The notes under the pieces were generated by a model. That model saw only the letters and a program-made list of their open reading frames with translations, made no database searches and was not told where the DNA came from. Made by a program: the position numbers and the translations under genes. Positions 1-7,609 of a DNA stretch of 15,862 nt are shown here, piece by piece. The DNA is from Euperipatoides rowelli (Eukaryota; Onychophora; Udeonychophora; Euonychophora; Peripatopsidae), in the NCBI GenBank assembly GCA_003024985.2, contig PXIH01S0001763.1; one strand, given 5' to 3'. Position 1 is the stretch's first letter; each line of letters opens with the position of its first letter.

Positions 1-157
1 ATGATCCATTAATCAAAATCTAAAGTTGATTTACTTTATAAAGATTTTTACTATAATCTATAAAATTTATTGATTGCGGGTTATAATAATTAGGTGTTAT
101 AGTTTTGTATATCATTTTGCAATTTGGCGAATGCAATGTATAGGTCATTAGCTTTTT

Positions 158-562
158 TCAAGGACTACTCTCATTTGGCGAAAATGCTATCTCTAGTCTA
201 ATCCCTGCATCAACATTTAACAACTTAAGTTCTTGTAAAATTTTATCAGACTTCATTCCGTCATAATCCTTAATTTCTCTTGAAAAAATTGTATTTGTAT
301 TTTTAAAATAAAAAAAAAAAAATTCCGATATGGTCGCTTTTTGCTATTGGGTGACAAATTTTTATTAAAGAAATTAATTCCAATTCTCTATTTATGAGTA
401 AATCTTGAAGTATCTCTTATTCTGGTAATATCTTTAAATATGTTGTATTAGAAACTTATCCGTCAAAAATGGGAAAAAATTGATCACTAAAAGAATCCCA
501 ATGGATACTGTAGTCATTATGATAGTTAACCAAAAAAATTTTGGGAGATAGTCTCCCATTAT
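158..562 (-). pseudogene. LINE AP-like endonuclease, C-terminal portion, decayed
   Basis: The minus-strand reading starts with IMGDYLPKFFW at 562, resembling the GDFN-x-P-x-x-x-W block of LINE endonucleases with the Asn lost. After a frame change it runs through YSIHWDSFSDQFFPIFDG, then in-frame stops, then ILQDLLINRELELISL, and then CHPIAKSDHIGIFF. SDH is encoded at 338-330 and corresponds to the conserved catalytic Ser-Asp-His block near the C-terminus of apurinic-endonuclease-type LINE nucleases, which nick target DNA to prime reverse transcription. The following REIKDYDGMKSDKIL segment fits the linker between endonuclease and RT. At least two stops and one frameshift fall within about 135 codons, so no active enzyme can be made. 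Confidence 0.65.
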
Positions 563-1337
563 AAACAAATCCTTATAATGTTGTAAAGAAACTTAGTTTT
601 GAATTTTTACTTAACTACTCTTTTTGCTATTTCATCTTTATAAAGCTCATCATCCTGTATGCTCTTTTCATAGTTTTAGTTCTCATTTCATTTTAAAAAC
701 TTTCTCTAGCTGTTTTAGTTCTATCTAATGCAAATTAAAGTTTATAATTAAATTATCATCTGATATTTTAAGTTTATAATAATTTGGGTAAAATTTCCAT
801 TTATTATTAGCAATATTTGCGAACATAATTTTTAACATACCGTAATTGTATTGCTTTTTAAATTAGAAACATAGTAGCAGTAATCTTTTTTATCCCATTT
901 CAATTCAAATAAATTACATAATTTTTCAATTATTTTTTCTATATCAGTAATATTAGCTTTATATGTTTTATCAATCCCAAAGTTCAATAAATTTTTAGAT
1001 CTTTCATATTACCGTATATTTTTTTCATCTAGCCTTTTTAAGTAAACCAATATGTTTTTTAATAACTTCTAGTGCTGTTGTGGGTATTAACTAATACTTT
1101 ATTTTGTTCTAAATTTAATTTTTTATTGTATTTCTATCAATTTCATTACTTTTAGCTTCTAAATCTTTAAAGTTCTTTTTTATTTGCAAAATTTATTTAT
1201 TTTGAGCAAATATTTTCAGTTAAAGTCCATCAATGTTATCTTTAAGATTTTTTTCTAAGTTGTTTTCTGAGGTACATGAGTGCAATTCATTTACTATCAA
1301 TTTAAAATCATCTTTAGAACTACATCGTTAACTTGCA

Positions 1338-1474
1338 CCAAGGACTTTACCAAACATTTAAAAAAATTATTTGAATAACCTAAACAATTGGAATGTATCC
1401 AATTACCCATATGACATTTTTTACATTGCAAGGCATTCATCGTTCTCTGCTACAATATTTTGGCAAACTGGGCA
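1338..1474 (-). pseudogene. PHD-like zinc finger remnant of the LINE
   Basis: From 1474 downwards the minus strand reads CPVCQNIVAENDECLA. An extra base at about 1426 then shifts the frame, and reading continues CKKCHMGNWIHSNCLGYS. The spacing is C-x2-C-x12-C-x2-C-x6-H-x2-C with a tryptophan two residues before the histidine, followed by FFKC. This is the ligand order of a PHD finger (C4-H-C3); the usual spacing before His is four residues, so two extra residues are present. The fourth Cys pair is incomplete. What is seen is the ligand pattern; binding of chromatin or DNA by this finger in the living element is unknown. Confidence 0.6.
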
Positions 1475-1475
1475 A

Positions 1476-2060
1476 TATCCGTTTGGAAACCCATTTTTTT
1501 TATTTACAGTTACAAAATTTGTAAAAACAACTTGAAACAAACACAAGTAGGTTGAAAATAAAACTTTAACAGTTTTTATTTGCATTAAAATTTTTTTTAG
1601 GAATTTTTTGAAATCTTAATAAAAACATTTAAAATTTTAATATTGATTTGGCTAGGCTATAGGCTACTACAAACTTCTTTTAGAAAACACTAGATTATTT
1701 TCTTTTCTTTATCAAGTTGGCTGTTTTCAAATTTAATTTGAATTTTAAGTTAGTATATTATCGAAAAGCAACTTACAAAATTAGATCGAGAGTCTAATTG
1801 AATTAGAAAAAAATTGTGATCATATGAATCTGATTGGTTTGTGAGTGAGAAGGATCAAACTGTGACACAAATTTACTACATCTGAAATCAGTTATTATAT
1901 TGGGACACAGGAATCGTCTGTAAATTATATGGAAATAAACTAGCGTCTTGTCTAAAAACTTAATAGCTCTATTTAGTCCAAAGCGTAGGACCATGCCAAT
2001 ATGCGTAGGACCAGGCCAAATGCTCAGGCTTATATTTTTTTTTATTTACAGCCCTAATCT
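1476..2060. other. AT-rich non-coding stretch
   Basis: No coding signal is recognised. There are many T and A runs, and a cluster of the word TAGGCTA at about 1652-1670. A 63-codon minus-strand open frame at 1803-1994 has no recognisable motif and looks like chance. The only structured item is the short tandem duplication at 1983-2022. Confidence 0.6.
1983..2022. repeat. 20-bp tandem duplication
   Basis: Two adjacent 20-bp units share GCGTAGGACCA followed by one variable base and GCCAA, so 16 of the first 17 bases agree and the last three diverge. This looks like a simple replication-slippage duplication with no coding role. Confidence 0.75.
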
Positions 2061-3480
2061 TCATGCCAAAGCTGACCATAACTCCTAATGGGTAATAAAT
2101 AATTGTCCTAACCCTAATCAATGATAATCCAGAGGTGCAATGAATAAACCTTTTTGATAATTTTGGTTAATTTTTACTTTACACAACTTCTGTCGGGCTA
2201 ACTGTTAACCAATCAACAGCCGTTTTTGGATTAAATGGAGCTGTGAAGGTTGCTAGGCAGATGCTTTAGGAAATAACCAGTGAAATTGGTGAAGTTTGGC
2301 AATTCTAAAAGTGATATTGTAGGCTAACATTTTAATTTTATTTATTAAAATATTTCTAATTATGAAAAGTATATAATTTTGGAGTTTTAGATCATTTATC
2401 AATTACTTTTAAATAAATTACTGTATTTTAATTTTTTGAATCCTATTTTTTTTTTTAATTGTTGAAAATGTGTAGTCTGGCTGAGCGATGAGATGTAAAA
2501 AAAATTAGCAAAGTAAATAAATTAAATTTAAATTAATAATGAATAAACCTATAATTTAGTTTTGCATAAAAATAAAAATACTAAATTTCAAATATTCATT
2601 TAATGCCTAAATTTTGTACCGTTTTTTTTTTTTGTGTGTGTGTGTGTGTGTGGGGGGGGGGGGGGGGAGGGTTAAACATTTATAAATATTTAGTAAAAAG
2701 GTTTTTAAAAATATTTAGTAAATTTAAGTTTTTTCCCATCCCTACCCTATAATGCTTGCTATTTGCATTTCCATAATAAATATGATCTGTACATCAGAGT
2801 GAGCATACCGTATCCACAGCAGACATGATTTTTTTTCATTCTTACTGCTGTCAGCACATTATCATTCTCTGTGAAAGATATTTTTTGATCTGTGCTTCAG
2901 AGAGATCACATCTCTAGCTGTCACATGATCTTTTCTTTTACTCACAACATTTTTGCGCTTTACAAGATATTTTAATCTCCATTTTTTAATTTTTTTAATT
3001 TTTTTATTAACCTACAGATAATTTCTTTATCGCTAAAAGAACTGTTACATGTCAAAACATTACAGAAATTAAGGCGATTTATGTACTTTTGACTTCATTT
3101 TTTTTTCTTGAATGTTTATCAAAATGGGAGTTGGACAACTTCTGTTTTTCAGTGAATTGAGCGTTTTTCAGTCCGGAATAATTCTGATTGTTTTCCGGCC
3201 TTTATTGATCGGTGAAAGGATTAAAGTATCCTGACTCTAGTAATTAGTTAGGGAGTAGTTAATTGCTGTATGACCTTGTAACTTAGTTACTCTTTAAAAG
3301 TCATGTTATCATTCTTCTGCGATTAGTTGGATACTATAAGAAGATGATTTTAAATAAACATTAAAAATAACTTTGAGATGGCCACCTACCTTGCTTTTTT
3401 GTCACTTATTCACCAAAATAAAAGTAAATTATAAAATTGCCGTAATGGTTATTTTAATGTATTTGAAAAATATAGCTTTT
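2061..3480. other. AT-rich non-coding stretch with simple repeats
   Basis: No gene is supported. A slightly GC-richer patch at about 2175-2320 has a short plus-strand open frame with a TAG in its middle and is not recognisable. A GT/G microsatellite lies at 2622-2671. A 14-bp direct repeat AAATATTTAGTAAA occurs at 2684 and 2709. An imperfect 19-bp direct repeat starting GATCTGT occurs at 2784 and 2887 (16 of 19 bases agree). A strong splice-acceptor-like sequence closes the interval at 3481-3500. Confidence 0.6.
2622..2671. repeat. Compound microsatellite: T12, (GT)9, G16
   Basis: A run of 12 T is followed by about nine GT units and then 16 uninterrupted G, with AGGG after it. The G run could fold as a G-quadruplex, and its exact length is likely to be a sequencing or assembly estimate. 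Confidence 0.95.
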
Positions 3481-3500
3481 TTCCCCCTCTTTCCTTGCAG

Positions 3501-3751
3501 TTTTGCCACAGAAGATTGATGATTCTGTGATGTCGATTATCAAATTAATCTATAGCCTACTGTAAAATCTAGACTGTAAAAATGCAAATTATTCATATAG
3601 GCCTATTGTGCTGTTATTGCTATAAAGCCCATTTGAATTCTGTGAAATATTGTATTGTCAAAATAACCATCATAGTCAATCGTTAAAATTTTGCCAGTCA
3701 TGGAGTAAAATTTCTAAATGAATTAGCAGGCGTAAAAAAAAAACAGTTGAT
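3501..3751. other. Non-coding stretch after an acceptor-like site
   Basis: The pyrimidine tract and CAG at 3481-3500 resemble a plus-strand 3' splice site. The frame from 3503 stays open for 20 codons (LPQKIDDSVMSIIKLIYSLL) to TAA at 3563-3565. There is no donor, no nearby AATAAA and no homology that I recognise, so it is not called as an exon. The rest is AT-rich, with TAGCCTA and TAGGCCTA words at about 3553 and 3596. Confidence 0.35.
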
Positions 3752-3773
3752 TACCGTAGAATGCCGACCAAGA
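3752..3773 (+). repeat. Left terminal inverted repeat of the MITE-like element
   Basis: It matches the reverse complement of 5607-5628 at 19 of 22 positions; the differences are single substitutions at positions 8, 17 and 22. It is followed immediately by the GAGNGCC of the first internal motif copy. Confidence 0.7.
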
Positions 3774-4366
3774 GNGCCCCACCAAGCAAGGCCCCCCCCC
3801 CCATTTCTTGTCAAAACATAGGTATATAGTGCCATCGCTGAACAAAAGCGCTGCATTTTGACTTTTTTATCACTCTGAAGGAAATCCAAGAGGTATCCAA
3901 ACAAGGGCGTCCCCTAGATTTTTGCTTCATTTTACCCCATTTAAGGTACAGTACAGGGTATACATACAAGAGCGCCATGTAAAACTTTTCATGTCACCAG
4001 CTGACATTATTATGCTGTGATGTCATTTTTATGTGTTTTACATCATCTCATATATTGTAGTATCTATGAATAACGTTAAATCCTCATAAACAGAACGAAA
4101 GAGGCCTGTAAATTAAAAAGTGAATATTTTAATTTACATGGTGCTCTTACTTGGAACAACCTTTAATTGATGTGTGTCATCATGTTTTAATGTGTACCAG
4201 CCATTTTCCTAAAGTTTTGGGAAGCAAGCATGTCCAAGCAAGGGCGCCGTTTTGAAAAGCAATCTTTTTAAAGAATTTTGAGTGTATCTAAGCAAGAGTG
4301 CCATGTCCATTTTGCAATGCATTGTGGTAAATCTAAGGTTTACTAGCATGGAGCCGAACAAGAGCG
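3763..4366. repeat. Array of degenerate CAAGRGCGCC-type repeats
   Basis: Related copies occur at 3763 (GCCGACCAAGAGNGCC), 3840 (GAACAAAAGCGCTGCATTTTG), 3899 (AAACAAGGGCGTCCC), 3965 (TACAAGAGCGCCATGT), 4154-4136 on the minus strand (CCAAGTAAGAGCACCATGT), 4234 (CCAAGCAAGGGCGCC), 4288 (CTAAGCAAGAGTGCCATGT) and 4353 (GCCGAACAAGAGCG, cut by the LTR). One more lies at 5592 beyond the LTR. Neighbouring direct copies are 54-76 bp apart, and several are followed within about ten bases by CATTTTG. The 3966 and 4136 copies face each other and could pair. The pattern is a worn minisatellite-like interior of the MITE-like element. No coding capacity is seen. Confidence 0.6.
4363..4366. repeat. Left target-site duplication AGCG of the solo LTR
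   Basis: Four bases immediately before the TG of the LTR; the same four bases recur directly after its terminal CA at 5560-5563. Confidence 0.6.
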
Positions 4367-4473
4367 TGTAACAGGGTCATGATTCCACCCCAACAACGAT
4401 GTAATCATGCCCTTGTCACAAGTGAACACAGCAGGGGCCACCAGGGGCCATTATGAGTAAATGCTCAAAGGAG

Positions 4474-4483
4474 CATAAAAGGA
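4474..4483 (+). promoter_or_regulatory. TATA-like box of the LTR
   Basis: CATAAAAGGA lies about 107 bp into the LTR and is the best TATA-type match there. Transcription would be expected to start about 25-30 bp downstream, near 4505. There is no experimental support, only the motif and its position in a U3-like segment. Confidence 0.4.
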
Positions 4484-4548
4484 GAAGTTTGCTCCCCAGA
4501 CACTCCATATTGTTCATACTAATTTCCTTACTAATACAATGTATGATC

Positions 4549-4568
4549 ATAGACTATGCATAGTCTAT
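4549..4568. repeat. Perfect 20-bp palindrome in the LTR
   Basis: ATAGACTATG is followed directly by its reverse complement. It would form a cruciform in DNA or a short hairpin in the LTR transcript. Confidence 0.85.
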
Positions 4569-4639
4569 TATTATTAAGTATATCTTATCATTGCTAATAA
4601 GTGTAACCCTACAGAAAGAGTGAGAGGGAGTGAGAGGTA

Positions 4640-4659
4640 GCATACAGTATACTGTATGC
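4640..4659. repeat. Second perfect 20-bp palindrome in the LTR
   Basis: GCATACAGTA is followed directly by its reverse complement, 91 bp after the first palindrome. It contains the TACAGTA word that is over-represented through the window. Confidence 0.85.
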
Positions 4660-4710
4660 ACTAGTTACTAATTGGCTAACCAAGGACTAAGATTGCTAGC
4701 CTAATATATT

Positions 4711-4728
4711 ATAATAATAATAATAATT
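4711..4728. repeat. (ATA)n microsatellite
   Basis: About five to six ATA units inside the LTR, followed by ACTTACCTAAG, which on the minus strand resembles a 5' splice site (CTTAG/GTAAGT). Confidence 0.8.
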
Positions 4729-4990
4729 ACTTACCTAAGGACTATAAGGAACTGTTACCTAATACAAGCAACATGGCTACAAACCATTACCAACATGACT
4801 ACCACCTTTCTCATCCTGATATTCGTTTTTGCCTGCTTGTGGTCATTTCCCAAAACAGGAAGCTGGGCTGTGACCAAGAAGAGGCTGCTATCCCATAATA
4901 AGACTAACCATGGGTAATCCAGAAGGAGGCCGGATGTTTGGGGTCTGTGGTGGTCAGCCATGGGCAGTATAAATGCTTTGGCTGACCATG

Positions 4991-5115
4991 AGACACTCTC
5001 TTGTTGCTGGGCCGGATTGAAGGCCACTCTCTTGTTGCTGGGCCAGTTATCACAGGCCACACTTTCTTGTTGCTGGGCCAGACCAAAGGCCACACATTAC
5101 TGTTGCTGAGCCAGG
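4991..5115. repeat. 31-35-bp minisatellite inside the LTR, four copies
   Basis: The core CTTGTTGCTGGGCC starts at 5000, 5031 and 5066, with a fourth, diverged copy at 5100 (CTGTTGCTGAGCC), preceded by variants of GGCCACACT. The spacings are 31, 35 and 34 bp. Because the unit length is not a fixed multiple of three, the repeat yields several overlapping minus-strand open frames (4755-5093, 4904-5095, 5050-5322) that repeat the same peptide pieces. These frames are by-products of the repeat and are not annotated as genes. Confidence 0.8.
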
Positions 5116-5326
5116 AAGATAGACCAGACTATGATAGCTGCTAAGAGGAAGACCGGAGGAAGATAGAAATAACCAGCCAAGCTGAAGGAGATAGGAGCCT
5201 AACAGAGCCATAGTCCAGCCTCCAACAAATCCAGACAACAGGCAGCAAACCACCATCACAGTAAGGTGCAAGACCCACACACACATAAAAAGCAAGATCA
5301 GGGTAAGGTAGCCATGTTGCACACCT

Positions 5327-5332
5327 AATAAA
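5327..5332 (+). promoter_or_regulatory. Possible polyadenylation signal AATAAA (proximal)
   Basis: AATAAA inside CCTAATAAAATATC. The downstream context is less GT-rich than at the 5421 site, so it is the weaker of the two. Confidence 0.3.
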
Positions 5333-5420
5333 ATATCATAAGCCTCTCACTCAGGATATAATTACTATGTCATTATCACTATTCTTATGTACATTATTAT
5401 GACTAAGCACTAAGTGCTAT

Positions 5421-5426
5421 AATAAA
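5421..5426 (+). promoter_or_regulatory. Polyadenylation signal AATAAA of the LTR
   Basis: AATAAA is followed about 20-45 bases later by a GT/T-rich stretch (CGGTTGTTCTTTCTTCTTCC), the arrangement of a vertebrate- or invertebrate-type cleavage site. If used together with the 4474 box, the LTR would have an unusually long R segment of over 900 bp. Confidence 0.45.
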
Positions 5427-5559
5427 ACTATGATTTCCAACATATTCGGTTGTTCTTTCTTCTTCCATGCATGTGATCCTACAAATGCCCAGGATATTAT
5501 TTAGGCAGGGAAAAGCCGCCAGCCACGCTGCATAATCCACAGAGACCACTCACACTACA

Positions 5560-5563
5560 AGCG
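5560..5563. repeat. Right target-site duplication AGCG of the solo LTR
   Basis: Second copy of the duplicated AGCG. The following CC completes the interrupted CAAGAGCGCC motif. Confidence 0.6.
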
Positions 5564-5606
5564 CCACCCCCATTTTCCCCCAAATGAATGATAAGAGCGC
5601 AGCCAC

Positions 5607-5628
5607 CCTTGCTCGGCATTTTACGGTA
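5607..5628 (-). repeat. Right terminal inverted repeat of the MITE-like element
   Basis: Inverted counterpart of 3752-3773. It lies 47 bases to the right of the solo LTR insertion, so it was separated from the rest of its element by the LTR. Confidence 0.7.
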
Positions 5629-7070
5629 CATAATTTCAGGATTACATAATTGAAGCATGAATTAAAACAATTGATTATGCAAATCACCATAAAACAATAA
5701 ATTTTAAAATAATTTAATGTATCTTTTCTTAAGTACCAGAAATAACCTTTTGGATTCTTTCGATTCTATGAACTTAAAGATATTTTAAAATTGTACATTC
5801 TACAAATCTTAGTCATTTGGCATAGTATGCATATCTAGTTGGATCATTTATATATTTGCAATAGAATTGTATAGAACATGAATTCATCCAGGTGTCCTTG
5901 AGTTTTGTGAAAATGTTGAGAAAAACTTTCAGTAAATATACAAAAATAGCAATGTTTCCTGATAATTAGTATAGGAGGCTAGATGGATACAAACTTGGTC
6001 TATAGCCTAAAAACTGACTTCTAGGAACATCCCCCCCCCCCATTTTTTCCTTTTCATTTCCAAGGAAATTAAATTATTTGAAAAAGAGAAAGAAAAAAAA
6101 TATGTTTATTTAGTGTCTTAAGTTTTTTATTTTTTATTTTTCACTTAACATTGGTTAATTTTGCTAGGATTTTATTTAAAAACCATCCCTAACCTTACTC
6201 TAAAGGAAAGGATGGATAAAATATAATTTCCTTAAAAAAAGAATAAAAAAAAAGTCACTAGTACACTGTTTTTTTAGGCCTTAGTCAAACTTGTTACTTC
6301 ATCAAATACACAATTAATATTCCCACATTGGCAGAATACATGGTGAGTTTGGGTCCAGCTTTAGCATGATTTTTATAAATCACCTTAAATTTTTAACTTA
6401 TATTGTTTAACAGTATAATTAGTATTTATTAAGACTGTGTTGAGGTCTAAATATAGCCTAGCCTATTGACTTGGTAGTATATATTCCTAATCTTTAGACG
6501 TAATAAAATCTTTAATATTTTTATTTAAATAACAAAACTTGGTTTAAGATGATAGTTACTGCAATTGTGAAGAAATTGCAAAATCACTGCTTTTAACCCT
6601 AATAAAATAGCTTCTGGCAATAAAATGAAGTATTTTTCATTTCATTGAAATATGCTTTTTTTTTATTAATCATATTAGTTTTAACTTATATGAGAATTTC
6701 AGGTATTTGTATAAAAGTTCATTAATATTTACATATATTAAATTATTTTACTTTTTTAACTTAAATATTTGAAGTAACTGATGGACAGCACTATTCAAAA
6801 ACAATATTAATACGAACCAACTCCAAATTTAATATACCAGTTTTGCTCTTTTTAAATAAAAATAAGTACAGTAAGTCAGAATTACAATGAGCAGGTAAAA
6901 CTGGACCCCATTATATAAGGTTTTAATTATATAACTAGAAAATTGTATGTTATGACACTTTTCCCTCTCCCTCTCAAAAAAAAAAAAAAATTATTTGATC
7001 ATTGTAAATTATTGGACAGAATAACTAGTATTTCCAGCTAGCTAATCATTTTCTGCATCTTTTTTCTAAA
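5629..7070. other. AT-rich non-coding stretch
   Basis: No gene is supported. It holds a C11 run at 6031-6041, A runs at about 6976-6990, and TAGCCTA words near 5996 and 6458. One exon-like piece lies at 6278-6342, bounded by CTGTTTTTTTAG and ATG/GTGAGT, open in two frames but without recognisable homology. Confidence 0.55.
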
Positions 7071-7330
7071 AAAATTGATTCATCATCTTTTAGGCCTTCC
7101 TTTTTCCTTGCTCTTCAACTATGTCATTTTTATTAACCTTTTGGCCTTGATTTTTCATCCTTTTCTGCATACTGATTACTGCCAGCATTACTATCTTGCC
7201 TTAGTCTCTGTTTAGTGGCTTATTATTTGACTCTTCAAAATTTTATTTATGCTCATGCTATTGATTTCTACTTAACAAATCATCATCTCTTTCTATATGC
7301 TGTTCCTAAATTTGTGGTGTAGAAAAAATA
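7071..7330. other. Pyrimidine-rich stretch with decayed coding look on the minus strand
   Basis: On the minus strand, charged, protein-like pieces such as DSNAGSNQYAEKDEKSRPKG and NKNDIVEEQGKRKA occur in adjacent frames, separated by stops and frame changes. This could be an old transposon or pseudogene fragment. It could equally be an effect of the purine-rich strand, which favours Lys, Glu, Arg, Asn and Asp codons. No family is recognised. Confidence 0.25.
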
Positions 7331-7422
7331 CTTGTCCCACTGTTGCAGCATACATCAAAGTTTGTGAAAAAACTGTTTTATGAATATCAGTTTATTATTA
7401 CGTACGGAGTACGGTTACACGT

Positions 7423-7439
7423 ACACACACACACACACA
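7423..7439. repeat. (AC)n microsatellite
   Basis: About eight AC units following CGTACGGAGTACGGTTACACGT, itself built of short CGTAC-type direct and inverted words. Confidence 0.9.
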
Positions 7440-7609
7440 TGATTTATTTTGTAAATAACTAAAAACAGTTAATGAAATTGTACTTGCCAGGATTGAAGTG
7501 AAATGTGGATTTCAGAATTCTAAAACTTGGGACAAGACAGAAGGAAATGCTATTATGAGGTGTTCGAAGAAAAAATGTTAAAAAAAAAAAAAAAAGAATT
7601 ACCTATCGT

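Larger units (their letters stand above)
1..1475 (-). pseudogene. Decayed non-LTR retrotransposon (LINE), PHD-finger and endonuclease parts, truncated at left edge
   Basis: Read on the minus strand, protein-like segments appear in the order expected of a LINE. A PHD-like zinc finger lies near 1474-1340. A lysine/glutamate-rich, coiled-coil-like stretch lies at about 1320-1080. A segment at 972-832 contains ELKWDKKDYCYYVSNLKS, and another at 826-725 contains NKWKFYPNYYKLKISDDN. A lysine-rich segment lies near 680-610. The C-terminal part of an AP-type endonuclease lies at 562-158, and the same frame runs on past a stop to about 90. Every segment is broken by stops and frameshifts, so this is a dead copy. 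The N-terminal part of the endonuclease is not recognisable, which suggests an internal deletion. The reverse transcriptase would lie to the left of position 1. PHD-type fingers ahead of an endonuclease/RT ORF are known from CR1-like (Jockey superfamily) elements; that clade assignment is inference. Alternative: a processed copy of a host gene, which the SDH-bearing endonuclease segment makes unlikely. Confidence 0.72.
4367..5559 (+). mobile_element. Solo LTR (1193 bp) of an LTR retrotransposon, probably Ty3/gypsy-like
   Basis: The segment begins TGTAACAGGG and ends ACACTACA, giving the canonical TG...CA ends with TGTA/TACA as inverted termini. It is flanked by the direct duplication AGCG (4363-4366 and 5560-5563). 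Rejoining the flanks restores an uninterrupted CAAGAGCGCC motif, the repeat seen in other copies nearby, which is strong support for the boundaries. Its composition is GC-richer than the surroundings. It carries a CATAAAAGG box near the left end and AATAAA signals at 5327 and 5421 with a GT/T-rich tail, so it would be transcribed on the plus strand. No gag or pol sequence lies next to it, so it is a solo LTR left by recombination between two LTRs. Assignment to Ty3/gypsy rests only on the TGTAACAGGG start and is tentative. Confidence 0.7.
3752..5628. mobile_element. Non-autonomous DNA transposon (MITE-like, about 680 bp) split by a solo LTR
   Basis: The left end reads TACCGTAGAATGCCGACCAA. 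The right end at 5607-5628, reverse-complemented, reads TACCGTAAAATGCCGAGCAA, so 19 of the 22 terminal bases match in inverted orientation. If the terminal TA is a target duplication (3752-3753 and 5627-5628), the element proper begins CCGTA. Removing the LTR and one copy of its 4-bp duplication leaves about 680 bp. The interior is made of degenerate repeats of the same CAAGRGCGCC motif found beside the ends. No transposase reading frame is present. The superfamily is not identified; a TA duplication would fit Tc1/mariner- or similar DD-E-type mobilisation, but this is inference. A base is undetermined at 3775. Confidence 0.6.

Noticed and set aside
1803-1994. 63-codon minus-strand open frame
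   Set aside because: Phe/Ile-rich composition expected from AT-rich DNA, no motif, and its end overlaps the 20-bp tandem duplication.
2108-2120. CCTAACCCTAA, telomere-like
   Set aside because: Only about two units of the telomeric repeat; too short to mean a telomere or interstitial telomeric tract.
3698-3904. 68-codon minus-strand open frame
   Set aside because: It crosses the end of the MITE-like element, a C11 run and an undetermined base, and gives a low-complexity glycine run.
4728-4738. Minus-strand splice donor CTTAG/GTAAGT
   Set aside because: A good match in isolation, but it lies in the LTR and follows no believable minus-strand exon.
4755-5322. Three overlapping minus-strand open frames of 63-112 codons
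   Set aside because: They run through the minisatellite of the LTR, repeat the same peptide pieces in different frames, and show no recognisable domain; they are by-products of the repeat.
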